From Sulfobacillus benefaciens (lineage in GTDB: Bacteria > Bacillota > Sulfobacillia > Sulfobacillales > Sulfobacillaceae), in NCBI GenBank assembly GCA_003023725.1, contig PXYT01000003.1:1-64000 (forward strand): a DNA stretch of 64,000 nt, in the 5' to 3' direction. The notes below the pieces were generated by a model. It was not told the origin of the DNA, did no database searches, and was given only the letters and a program-made list of their open reading frames with translations. Within the stretch, counting starts at the first letter, position 1, and each line of letters opens with the position of its first letter. The translations under genes were made by a program, and so were the position numbers. Positions 55,588-63,877 of this stretch are shown piece by piece.

Positions 55588-56472
55588 ATGAGGATTCAAC
55601 ATGCAGGAGAGACATTCAGGAAAGAAGATGAAATTCCAGTGAAAGTGCAATTGTTTGTAAGCTGTCTAGCGGATATGGTGCGCCCTGAGGCGGCTATTGC
55701 CGCCGTGCATGTGTTGGAGAAGCGGGGGGTCGGAGTGGAATTCCCTGAGGGCCAGACTTGTTGTGGCCAGTTCAGTTACAATGCGGGATATCAGCATGAA
55801 GCAGCCGTCATGGCACGGCATTTTGTTCGCGTCTTCGAGTCCGGAACACAGGAAGATCCCACCGATATTCTGGCATTGTCCGGATCTTGCGCCGCGACGG
55901 TGATGCACACCTATCCCGGGTTGTTATATGAAGATGCCCTGCAGCAAGGGGAGCCGGAGACAAAGGCCAGAGAATGGAAGAAACGTGCGGAGGCGGTGGC
56001 GGGGAGAGTGCATGAATGGAGTATGTGGCTTGGGGAGCATGCTGACCAACCAATGGCACCAAACGGCTCCCCCTTGCCGGTGGCCTACCATTTGGGATGT
56101 CACATGCGCCGTTTGCTGCCGGAGTCGCGGAAGGCTCAAGATCTTCTCAGGGCCCTGGGCATCGACGCCCGGGAACCGGAAAATGCCGAGGAGTGTTGCG
56201 GTTTTGGCGGTACCTACAGTTTTACCGAGCCGGTTGTTTCCACAGCTCTGGCGGATGATAAGCTTGCAAACGTTCAAAATCTGGTGCAAGACGCCGGGGC
56301 TGTGTGTTTGACCGGTGCGGATTTGGGTTGCCTGCTTCACCTCGAAGGGCGGTTGAGACGGCAAGAGTCGTCCCTTCCGGTCTGCCACGTTGCGGAACTT
56401 GTGGAATTGGCAGACCAAAACCGACTGACACCGGATCAGGTGCGGCAACTCGAACAGGGAGGGGGAAAATAA
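55588..56472 (+). CDS. lutA: L-lactate oxidation iron-sulfur protein LutA/LldE
   Basis: Up to 294 residues, with two cysteine-rich CCG domains: CLADMVRPEA, GQTCCGQ, LSGSCAATV, YHLGCHMRRLLP, ECCGFGG and GADLGCLLHLEGRL. LutA carries electrons in the three-protein L-lactate dehydrogenase complex. The ATG at 55588 has a distant GAGG; the family-conserved region begins with KVQLFVSC at about residue 18, so a GTG at 55639 is an alternative start. The next gene starts directly at its stop. Confidence 0.92.
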   Translation: MRIQHAGETFRKEDEIPVKVQLFVSCLADMVRPEAAIAAVHVLEKRGVGVEFPEGQTCCGQFSYNAGYQHEAAVMARHFVRVFESGTQEDPTDILALSGSCAATVMHTYPGLLYEDALQQGEPETKAREWKKRAEAVAGRVHEWSMWLGEHADQPMAPNGSPLPVAYHLGCHMRRLLPESRKAQDLLRALGIDAREPENAEECCGFGGTYSFTEPVVSTALADDKLANVQNLVQDAGAVCLTGADLGCLLHLEGRLRRQESSLPVCHVAELVELADQNRLTPDQVRQLEQGGGK

Positions 56473-57924
56473 ATGGCGGGTCAATTGCCATACGACAACA
56501 GACCGTGGCCCGAGAGACGGGATGCCGCTCTTCAAAATCAAACCATGCGGCACACCATCGGGTTCGTGACCCGACGTTTTACTCTCATCAAAGGAGAAAT
56601 CTACCGCACGAGCCCGGATCTCGAGGCTTCCCGGAAGACGGCCGTAGGACAAAAAAGGCAAGCGATTCGGGATTTGCCCCAACTTCTGGAGCAATTCCGT
56701 AACCAAGTGGAACGGCGGGGCGCCCACACCTATCTCGCTGCCCAGGCCCAGGATGCGGTGGACATTGCTTTGAATATTGCCAGAAGCCACCAGGCAGAGC
56801 TGGTCATAAAAAGCAAGTCCATGGTAACGGAAGAAATCGAACTTAATCAGGCCTTTGAAAAAGCCGGGATACCCGTTCGTGAAACCGATTTGGGTGAATA
56901 CATCATCCAATTGGCGAAAGAACGGCCGTCCCACATTTTGGCTCCCGCGGCTCACCGTAACCGCCATCAAGTCGAAGAATTATTTCAGGCTGATGCTTCC
57001 AGGGAGAAAATTAGCCCTCCGCAAAGTGATGAGATTGAGGATTTAACCCGTTATGCGCGCTCACGCCTGCGACAGGAATTTTTGCGTGCGGACATGGGCG
57101 TCACCGGCGGGAATTTTTTGGTGGCAGAAACGGGAACCCTTGTCCTCATTACCAATGAAGGAAACGCAGATATGGTGACCTCCTTGCCTCCGGTGCTGGT
57201 GTCTATTGTAGGCGTCGAAAAAATTGTGCGGGACTGGGCATCATTGACCGAGATCATTCAGCAGCCGGCAATGAGCGGCATTGGCCGTCATCTGTCCTCC
57301 TACACCACGATGATTCAGGGCCCCAAGTCTCCGGGGTCTGTGGAAGGACCCAGGGAGTGGCATGTGATTTTGGTGGACAATGGCCGCATGGCCCTTCGCG
57401 ATACCGAATTCGAAGATGTGCTCAGTTGTATTCGGTGCGGGGCGTGTTTGAATGCCTGCCCAGTGTTTCGTGAGGTCGGCGGCCATGCCTACGGCAGTGT
57501 CTACCCGGGTCCTATCGGTATTGTAGAAACGCCGTTGTTAACGGATTTTCAGGTTTTGCCGGAATTACCCTCGGCACTATGCACATTGTGCCATGCTTGT
57601 CAGGAAGCTTGTCCTATGGATATTGCCTTACCGGACCACATCATATCCCTGCGGCATACCATCGTCAAACGCCACTTGAATTCGAGTACCGTGAACTGGA
57701 CTCTCCGAACATGGGCCCGTTTCTGGAGTACCCCTGGGGGATACCGTCGCTCCATTAGTCTGGCCCGGGTGATGCAACGTTTAAGCGGAAAGAAACGCAA
57801 CGCTCAAGGCCTCTTTCCCGGCATATTTGCGGGATGGGGGCAAACCCGGGAAATTCCCCAGGTTGCGCCCAAGACCTTTCATGAGTGGTGGCAAGAATGG
57901 AAAGAGAGAGCTGAGGAGAAATGA
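56473..57924 (+). CDS. lutB: L-lactate oxidation iron-sulfur protein LutB/LldF
   Basis: 483 residues, standard length. An N-terminal LUD domain (residues about 60-300, with AETGTLVLITNEGNADMVTS) is followed by two 4Fe-4S motifs in CIRCGACLNACPVF and CTLCHACQEACPMDI and a C-terminal domain. It is the large subunit of the LutABC complex that converts L-lactate to pyruvate. GGGAGGGGG precedes the ATG, which abuts the lutA stop. Confidence 0.95.
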   Translation: MAGQLPYDNRPWPERRDAALQNQTMRHTIGFVTRRFTLIKGEIYRTSPDLEASRKTAVGQKRQAIRDLPQLLEQFRNQVERRGAHTYLAAQAQDAVDIALNIARSHQAELVIKSKSMVTEEIELNQAFEKAGIPVRETDLGEYIIQLAKERPSHILAPAAHRNRHQVEELFQADASREKISPPQSDEIEDLTRYARSRLRQEFLRADMGVTGGNFLVAETGTLVLITNEGNADMVTSLPPVLVSIVGVEKIVRDWASLTEIIQQPAMSGIGRHLSSYTTMIQGPKSPGSVEGPREWHVILVDNGRMALRDTEFEDVLSCIRCGACLNACPVFREVGGHAYGSVYPGPIGIVETPLLTDFQVLPELPSALCTLCHACQEACPMDIALPDHIISLRHTIVKRHLNSSTVNWTLRTWARFWSTPGGYRRSISLARVMQRLSGKKRNAQGLFPGIFAGWGQTREIPQVAPKTFHEWWQEWKERAEEK

Positions 57925-57927
57925 GGC

Positions 57928-58509
57928 ATGGCTGTGGATGAAGGGATATTGCGACGTTTTGAGGAGGAATGGCAAGGTAACGCCGGAAAGATTTTTCATA
58001 TTGTCCAGGCGGAAGAACTGCAAACGGTTTTGACTGATTTGGCGGACGCGAATGGCGTCTCGGATCAAAATCCCATTGTCGTTTCGGGGCTTTCGGAAAA
58101 ATGGGCTCAGTGGATTCGAACATGGAACATGAAACAAGTTTATATCTGGAACCCGGAGGATGAAGCCGAAGAATTCCGGCATCGTTGTGCCGACGCCTCT
58201 GTGGGGATAACGGGCTGTGCCTGGGCTGCCGCGGACGCCGGCAGTGTTTGTCTTTACAGCCAAAAAGACAGCAGTTTGCTGCCCAGCCTTCTGCCGCCGG
58301 TTCATGTTGTCATGATATCCGCGGCTCAGATAGTTTCCACCTTTCGTGAGGGCATGGACCGATTGTATCGCGATGCGCGCCAAGGGGGAGAATGGCCGGC
58401 ACTCGTGAAGATTGTGGCAGGTCCCAGCATGACAGCGGATATTGAAGGACAGCTGATTTTAGGCGTGCATGGTCCCCGTGATGTTTATGCCGTCATCGTC
58501 GACAATTAA
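57928..58509 (+). CDS. lutC: L-lactate oxidation protein LutC/LldG
   Basis: 193 residues, a stand-alone LUD domain with GITGCAWAAADAGSVCLYS, LPPVHVVMISAAQIV and GPSMTADIEGQLILGVHGP. It is the third component of the lactate-oxidation complex. It begins three bases after the lutB stop, with GAGGAG within the end of lutB. It is the last gene of the + strand block and is followed by structured non-coding DNA and a terminator. Confidence 0.94.
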   Translation: MAVDEGILRRFEEEWQGNAGKIFHIVQAEELQTVLTDLADANGVSDQNPIVVSGLSEKWAQWIRTWNMKQVYIWNPEDEAEEFRHRCADASVGITGCAWAAADAGSVCLYSQKDSSLLPSLLPPVHVVMISAAQIVSTFREGMDRLYRDARQGGEWPALVKIVAGPSMTADIEGQLILGVHGPRDVYAVIVDN

Positions 58510-58805
58510 GTGCGGTGTGGCCATAGGCTTACCCAACAACAAAGGCAGACGCTTTTTTGGGGGACGGACTTTCATCAGTCTCATGGGTTCGTGGTGTGGA
58601 TGTGGTCCAAGGTTCCGAGCCCGTCATGTTAAGGCGGGTGGGGTAATCTGTGTGCAAGGCCGAGAGAGGGCCTGCTCCGCAAGGGGAATCCAAGAGCCTT
58701 GGGAACAAGGAGCGGAGATGGGCTGCCGGCCCGATATCTTTCGTTGGGACGCCCTAACGCCAGCACGGCCCTGAGGCAAAACAACGGCGTCAGGACGCCT
58801 TTTTT
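58510..58805 (+). other. Structured non-coding stretch after lutC, candidate RNA
   Basis: The 296 bases hold a series of hairpins. GGCC at 58658-58661 is mirrored at 58669-58672. CTCCGC (58675-58680) pairs with GCGGAG (58712-58717) and encloses CCAAG/CTTGG (58690-58694 with 58698-58702). A GGGC/GCCC pair near 58720 and the final terminator follow. This may be a long 3' untranslated region or a separate small RNA; no known class was recognised. Confidence 0.4.
58786..58805 (+). terminator. Intrinsic terminator ending the lut block or its downstream RNA
   Basis: GGCGT pairs with ACGCC around the loop CAGG, followed by six T. Confidence 0.8.
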
Positions 58806-58829
58806 GGCTTTAATAAGGGGCATGTGGCT

Positions 58830-59783
58830 TTACCCGGGGCGGCGCCCCCAACTCTGCGAATTAATCGTGTTGCGGGGATGTCCCTCCAGGGCCGCAACCA
58901 CATTGCCGACAGCGTCTTCGGTCATGGATAGCCGGGTTTCCCATGTTTGTGTTCCGGCATGCGGAGAAAGAATAACGTTATCCATGCCAATTAACTCCGG
59001 GGGGATTTGGGGTTCATTCTCATATACGTCAAGGGCTGCTCCGCCGATTTGCTTTGACATCAAAGCTTGAATAAGGGCCTTTTCGTCGACACAGGCCCCG
59101 CGACCGATGTTAATGAGAACCGCTGTTGCCTTCATCTGAGTGAGAGCCTCTGCGTCAATAAGATGATACGTTTCGGCCGTTAAGGGCGTGACCAGGACCA
59201 CAATGTCGGCTTCATTCAGCAACGACGGCAGAGAACGATAGCCACGATGGTTATCCAGCGGGCCGGAACGGCGATGATAAACAAAAGGAATGTTCAGCGC
59301 ATGTAATAGGCTGCCCAGCCGACGCCCGATACGTCCATAGCCAATAAGGCCAATGATACGGCTCGAGGCATCGTGTGACAGGACCGGAGGAGGGAATTCG
59401 GCAGAGCCCGGTTGCAATGCGGTATGGCGTATGGCCCGGTCCTGTTTGACGATGTGGCGTATGGAGGCAAGAATAAGTCCCAGACCCAGTTCTGCCGTCG
59501 CTTGGACAACTGCGCCGGGAGTATGGGTAACGAGGATCCCCAATTCCGAAGCGGCTTCGATGTCAATGTAGTCGTAACCCACTCCGTAGGCGGAAATGAC
59601 CATTAGTTGAGGCATACACACGAGGAGTTCCTTGGAAACGGGCAGATTGGGCGTGGCAATGAGCCCGTTGATATCGTCAGGATTGTCAGGAAGAGGTCCC
59701 GTTGTCCATTGGATGGGGCCAAGACGGACTTGGCCCCATCCAATGAATTCTTCGGCAGCATGACACTTGTATAAATCAGGCAA
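58830..59783 (-). CDS. D-2-hydroxyacid dehydrogenase family protein
   Basis: 317 residues. Nucleotide-binding region GYGRIGRRLGSLLHAL, catalytic arginine and glutamate region NIGRGACVDEKALIQAL, and the catalytic histidine in SPHAGTQTWETRLSM. The family reduces 2-oxo acids such as glyoxylate, hydroxypyruvate or 2-ketogluconate with NAD(P)H. It begins at a TTG supported by AAAGGGGT, 14 bases after the MFS transporter gene, and is the last gene of a LacI-controlled operon, which suggests use of an imported hydroxy or keto acid. Substrate not assigned. Confidence 0.88.
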   Translation of the reverse strand: MPDLYKCHAAEEFIGWGQVRLGPIQWTTGPLPDNPDDINGLIATPNLPVSKELLVCMPQLMVISAYGVGYDYIDIEAASELGILVTHTPGAVVQATAELGLGLILASIRHIVKQDRAIRHTALQPGSAEFPPPVLSHDASSRIIGLIGYGRIGRRLGSLLHALNIPFVYHRRSGPLDNHRGYRSLPSLLNEADIVVLVTPLTAETYHLIDAEALTQMKATAVLINIGRGACVDEKALIQALMSKQIGGAALDVYENEPQIPPELIGMDNVILSPHAGTQTWETRLSMTEDAVGNVVAALEGHPRNTINSQSWGRRPG

Positions 59784-59797
59784 TTGTGCTACCCCTT

Positions 59798-61084
59798 TCA
59801 GGAAACATCGGAGGCGGTTCGAGAAACAGATGCCGCCGTTCTTTTGGTTTGCACCATGATGGTCAATATCCCAGAGATGATAAGGCTCAGGGACATGACC
59901 AAAAATCCGTCATTCGGTCGTCCGGTCGCTCCATTTAAGTATCCTACCACATAGGCTCCCACAAACGAACCCAATGCCCCCATGCTATTAATCAGAGCCA
60001 TGGATTCACCCGATGCGCTGCGTGGCAAGATATCCGGAATAATGGCGAAAAATGGGCCGTAAGGTGCATACATGAGTCCGCCGGCCAAGGCCAAGAGAAT
60101 CATGGCAGGCAGGAAATGGCTAACTCCGATCGAGAAGGATCCGTATAAGGCCGCTCCGCCCAAAAGCAGAAATGGCCAGACATAAACTTTCCGATTTAGT
60201 TGATGATCGGCTAAATAAGAAGCTCCGACCATCAAAATGATGGCTATGAGGTAAGGAATGGCGCTAATCAACCCAGTTTCGCCCAAACCTGCACCGGATG
60301 CTGCCTTGACGATTGACGGCAGCCAGATAACAAATCCGTAAACGCCCACACTCCACAAAAAATACTGTCCGGACAAGAGGACGACATTGCGTGATTTGAA
60401 TGCGTTCCAGTAGTTGAGCTGAGTGGGGAAGGCATGTTGTTCATCTCCCAACAGTTGCTTGAGATTCGATTTGGCTTCCTTAGGCAGCCATCGGGCTTGC
60501 TCGGGGTAATCATCAATAACGGCCCGCCAGATGAAAGCCATAATAATTGAAGGAATGCCCTCGAGGATAAACATCCATTGCCAGTTCAGAGCCTGAATCA
60601 GGAATCCTGACACGATGGACATCCAGAGCACGGTAATGGGATTGCCCAGGATGAGAAACGTATTGGCGCGAGCGCGTTCCGGTTTCAGAAACCAATGGGT
60701 GTTGAATACCAGCAGGGACGGGAACAAAACACTCTCGACCACCCCCAGCAGTAGGCGATCAACCATCAACAAGGAGACATTGGTGAGAAGCCCTGTGAGT
60801 GATGCCAGTATGCCCCAAAGAATCATGCCCCAAAACACGATACGTTTGGCGCTGCGTTTTTCGGCATAGTGAGCTCCCGGCACTTGAAAAAGAAAATATC
60901 CCAGAAAAAACAATGAACCCAATAACGCTGTCGCACCCGCTGTAATGTGCAGTGTCGAGGATAAACCTGCGGCTGCTCCAAATCCAAAATTAGCCCGGTC
61001 GATGAAGGCCAGACTGTACACGACAAAAATGACAGGTATTAGACGTGCCCAACGTTGGCGAGAACCGGTTGAAGTCATGGACAT
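59798..61084 (-). CDS. MFS transporter of the anion:cation symporter (ACS) type
   Basis: About 428 residues with twelve membrane helices. VYSLAFIDRANFGFG in the first helix and VPGAHYAEKRSAKR after the second are typical of the ACS group, which takes up organic anions such as sugar acids, phthalate or 4-hydroxyphenylacetate. The ATG at 61084 has AAAGGAG just upstream; the frame is open for eight further codons. It lies between the LacI and 2-hydroxyacid dehydrogenase genes in one operon, so the imported compound is probably a hydroxy or sugar acid. Confidence 0.9.
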   Translation of the reverse strand: MSMTSTGSRQRWARLIPVIFVVYSLAFIDRANFGFGAAAGLSSTLHITAGATALLGSLFFLGYFLFQVPGAHYAEKRSAKRIVFWGMILWGILASLTGLLTNVSLLMVDRLLLGVVESVLFPSLLVFNTHWFLKPERARANTFLILGNPITVLWMSIVSGFLIQALNWQWMFILEGIPSIIMAFIWRAVIDDYPEQARWLPKEAKSNLKQLLGDEQHAFPTQLNYWNAFKSRNVVLLSGQYFLWSVGVYGFVIWLPSIVKAASGAGLGETGLISAIPYLIAIILMVGASYLADHQLNRKVYVWPFLLLGGAALYGSFSIGVSHFLPAMILLALAGGLMYAPYGPFFAIIPDILPRSASGESMALINSMGALGSFVGAYVVGYLNGATGRPNDGFLVMSLSLIISGILTIMVQTKRTAASVSRTASDVS

Positions 61085-61097
61085 GTGCACTCCTTTC

Positions 61098-62144
61098 TCA
61101 AAGGTCATGGCTGGAGGGAAAACGACGAAGGGTCGATTGCCGTTCTATCAGCGATCCCGGCAGGCGTAAAATCTTGGCGGCTTGGGATTTTTCACCCTGG
61201 ATTTGGGCCATTAATCGTTCAGCAGCCTTTTGGCCTAATTCAAAGGTTGGCTGGGCGATGCTGGTAATTCCCCCTAAAACGTACGGAGCCCAGACGGGGT
61301 TATCGATGGCTAACAGACCTACCTGCTCAGGGACCTGGACATGTTGCTGATTTAAGACAGATACCACGAATAAAGTCGTCACCACATTTGCGCAGATAAT
61401 GACACCTTGCCCTGCCGAGGAATTTTGTTCCAGGAACTTATGAATGGCAGAGGTGAAGTTCTCCGGTTCTTGAGTGCTGCGGATGAACACTCTCAAAGTG
61501 GCGGTATCGTGTTGGTGTTGCCATACCGCGTTCTCTCTTTCGATTCGTGAGGTTATGTGTTCTGTGGGGTCCGTGACATAAAACACATGCTGGTAACCGC
61601 GCTGGAGGATGTGGTTAAAGGCCTTTTGGACAGCATCCCGATTATCCAGCAGTACCGTATCAAATGTTGGTTCGTAGTCCACGGTGCGGTCAATGAGGAC
61701 TAGGGGTACGTTTTCGGACACTAGCGATTGCATCGCTGGCGAAGGGCGATTGTCGCACGGTTGAAGGATGATCCCTTCCACCCGTTGACGGATAAGGCGC
61801 TCTATGGTTTCGGCTTCATACTTTTGGCTATTTTGGGCATTGGATACTAAGAGGCCGTATCCATGACGGTTTACGACTGATTCAATACCTTCTAATACGG
61901 CTAACGCGTGCTCGTTGCGCAGATCGGCAACCACCGCGCCGATTAACCCGCTTCGCTTCGTCTTTAAAGAGCGGGCCCAGGCATTAGGGCGGTAATCCAG
62001 TTCTTTAACGGCCTTAGCAATGCGGTTAGTGGTACTGGCCGACAAGTTTTGCAGCCGGCCGTTCAAATAACGGGATACGCTAGTGCGTGATACGCCCGCG
62101 CGCTGCGCAACGTCTGCAATGGTGATGACATTTTTGTCAGGCAT
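61098..62144 (-). CDS. LacI family repressor, first gene of the MFS/dehydrogenase operon
   Basis: 348 residues. N-terminal helix-turn-helix ITIADVAQRAGVSRTSVSRY with hinge LDYRPNAWARSLKT, then a PurR-like core. It is the first gene of an operon that continues with the MFS transporter and the hydroxyacid dehydrogenase. A 31-bp palindrome lies 18 bases upstream of its start codon, so it is very probably autoregulated. AAGGGG precedes the ATG. Confidence 0.93.
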   Translation of the reverse strand: MPDKNVITIADVAQRAGVSRTSVSRYLNGRLQNLSASTTNRIAKAVKELDYRPNAWARSLKTKRSGLIGAVVADLRNEHALAVLEGIESVVNRHGYGLLVSNAQNSQKYEAETIERLIRQRVEGIILQPCDNRPSPAMQSLVSENVPLVLIDRTVDYEPTFDTVLLDNRDAVQKAFNHILQRGYQHVFYVTDPTEHITSRIERENAVWQHQHDTATLRVFIRSTQEPENFTSAIHKFLEQNSSAGQGVIICANVVTTLFVVSVLNQQHVQVPEQVGLLAIDNPVWAPYVLGGITSIAQPTFELGQKAAERLMAQIQGEKSQAAKILRLPGSLIERQSTLRRFPSSHDL

Positions 62145-62161
62145 ATGACCAACCCCTTAAA

Positions 62162-62192
62162 AATGGAATCGGTTTCGGAAACCGATTCCATT
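62162..62192. promoter_or_regulatory. 31-bp palindromic operator upstream of the LacI-MFS operon
   Basis: Fifteen-base arms (AATGGAATCGGTTTC and its exact complement) flank a single central base. The core ATCGGTTTC/GAAACCGAT resembles LacI/GalR-family half-sites. It lies directly upstream of the repressor gene. Confidence 0.85.
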
Positions 62193-62444
62193 ATACCAAA
62201 TCTTCAAATAGAAACCATAGTTACGAAGATTTAGTCTACTAAATACCTTGGGGTTCCGAGAATATCATCCCTGCAAAAACTCATTCCAAGTCTTCTGCGT
62301 GTTGTGATGCGTGGTTTGCTTCCGCGGCTATTTCGCGTATCGACTGCTGAAAAGGACGCACTGGAGCACCATAGTTAACAGATTTCGCCTATCCAGTCTT
62401 GTCTACAGCGGGTTTTTAGGAAACATACAAAAATTGTGTAAATA

Positions 62445-62459
62445 TGAGAATAATTATCA
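62445..62459. promoter_or_regulatory. Fur-box-like 7-1-7 site
   Basis: TGAGAATAATTATCA differs at one position from the Bacillus Fur consensus TGATAAT-N-ATTATCA. It overlaps the position of the -35 of the promoter whose extended -10 is at 62464-62472. Confidence 0.5.
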
Positions 62460-62463
62460 TTAA

Positions 62464-62472
62464 TGTTATACT
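62464..62472 (+). promoter_or_regulatory. Extended -10 element (TGTTATACT)
   Basis: TATACT preceded by TG at the extended -10 spacing, five bases after the Fur-like site. It would drive transcription towards the dehydrogenase gene with a leader of about 270 bases. Confidence 0.45.
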
Positions 62473-62745
62473 CGAAAACGAAGTGGTATTTAGACTCACA
62501 GAATTGCCGCGGGCGAATCCCAAAAGGCGAACCGGTGGAGGAGCGGGCCCGTGATCTCGCTGCGACTCGTGCGGGGGTATTCGTTATAGGCTGTGGCTGT
62601 TTTCATGGCGGCGAATTCATGGTGCGTGCGCCCGTCGAAAAGAACTCGTTTCTTGCCAAGGGATAGAGGAGCCGGCGGATTTTGGAGAGAATAGGAAACA
62701 TTGTCCATTGAGAACAAGACTCAGAACCGGAGAAAGGGTGATGTT

Positions 62746-63663
62746 ATGACTTACGGACTGATTGGCCTGGGAGCCATGGGCCAAGCCATGGCAGAGCGAT
62801 GGCTTGAGGCCGGACATGACCTTGTCGTTTACAACCGGAGCCGCCGGAAAGCTGAGGCACTGGCGGACAAATTTCCTTCACGTGTTGTGGTTGCGGAATA
62901 TCCCAGGGAGGTTGCAATCCGTGCCAAGTATATCCTTTCCATGGTGGCGGACGATCGAGCTGTTCAAGACATTGCCGGAAATGACAAAGATACCGGTGGT
63001 CTCATTTCGGCGTTGGACTCTGAGCATGTGTGGGTGGATTCCAGTACCATAAGCCCAAAAACCAGTCAACATCTCTCGCGCATCGTATCCCGCCAAGGTA
63101 GTGTGCGACTGGAGGCTCCGGTTTCCGGAAGTGTTGATGCCGCCAGAGAAGGAAGATTGTTGATGTTCATCGGCGGGCCTCAAGAGACAGTAGGAAAGGT
63201 GCGTCCCATGTTAGAGCCTTTGGTATCGCACATTGAGTGGGTCGGTGAAGCGGGTCAGGCACTGGCGCTAAAACTCGGCATCAATCTGAATTTAGCTCTA
63301 CAGGTTGAGGGATTCGTTGAAGGCTTGATGGTAGCGGAAAGCGCAGGTTTGTCGCGTGAAAAGGTCGTGCAATACATGCTGGAGTCGGTCATTGCATCAC
63401 CTTCACTGAAATACCGGGTGCCGCTCGCCTTTAACCCGCCGGATCAACCGTGGTTCACTACCAACTTGATGCTCAAAGACCTGCGTTTGGCATTGGATCA
63501 GGCGGGAGATTATTTGGCTACCATACCGTTGACGACATTAACAGCCGATCTTTTGCGCCTGGCCGTTCGCAACGGTCACGGTCACGAAGATTTCGCGGCC
63601 CTGATCCCCTATATGAGTTCAATAGCTTCGTCGCCGAGCCATGATTCTTCAGGCACCCGGTAA
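62746..63663 (+). CDS. 3-hydroxyisobutyrate dehydrogenase/tartronate semialdehyde reductase family protein
   Basis: About 305 residues. N-terminal nucleotide fold GLIGLGAMGQAMAERWLEAG, substrate-loop region DSSTISPKTSQ, APVSGSVDAAREGRLLMFIG with the conserved glycine run, and the catalytic lysine in ALKLGINLNLA. The family oxidises or reduces 3-hydroxyacids and 2-hydroxy-3-oxo acids with NAD(P). Together with the hydroxyacid dehydrogenase and MFS anion importer on the other strand it could serve glycerate or sugar-acid use, but substrate is unknown. The ATG at 62746 follows AAAGGGTGA; the open frame begins at a TTG 45 bases earlier. Confidence 0.88.
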   Translation: MTYGLIGLGAMGQAMAERWLEAGHDLVVYNRSRRKAEALADKFPSRVVVAEYPREVAIRAKYILSMVADDRAVQDIAGNDKDTGGLISALDSEHVWVDSSTISPKTSQHLSRIVSRQGSVRLEAPVSGSVDAAREGRLLMFIGGPQETVGKVRPMLEPLVSHIEWVGEAGQALALKLGINLNLALQVEGFVEGLMVAESAGLSREKVVQYMLESVIASPSLKYRVPLAFNPPDQPWFTTNLMLKDLRLALDQAGDYLATIPLTTLTADLLRLAVRNGHGHEDFAALIPYMSSIASSPSHDSSGTR

Positions 63664-63688
63664 TGAAAAAGGCAAACCGTTCATGTTT

Positions 63689-63710
63689 CCCGGCCACAGG
63701 CCGGGCTTTG
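63689..63710 (+). terminator. Intrinsic terminator after the reductase gene
   Basis: CCCGGCC pairs perfectly with GGCCGGG around a 3-base loop, followed by CTTTG and more T. Confidence 0.75.
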
Positions 63711-63877
63711 TTCTTCACGGAACGTGAAGGCTGCACCATAGCGTAGCGCAAGGGATTGCCGTGTTTCTTTCCCGGATAAGAAACAGGGAGATTTGAGGTG
63801 TTCTTTTTCCCTTTCCTGACGGATCAACCTACAGATCGAACGGTATCGGCATGCTGCAAAAATCGCATATGTGGTGT

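Larger units (their letters stand above)
62193..62745. other. Intergenic region with Fur-like site and long leader
   Basis: About 550 bases between the LacI operator and the dehydrogenase start. It contains a Fur-box-like site and an extended -10 near 62464, then about 270 GC-rich bases that may form a structured leader. A 67-codon frame at 62463-62666 has no ribosome site and is not called. Confidence 0.4.

Noticed and set aside
55924-56970. 348-codon open frame on the minus strand
   Set aside because: It lies opposite lutA and lutB, whose iron-sulfur motifs are unambiguous. Its own translation has no motif and low-complexity composition typical of an antisense shadow.
62463-62666. 67-codon open frame after the Fur-like site
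   Set aside because: It starts within the -10 element, has no ribosome site and no recognisable content.
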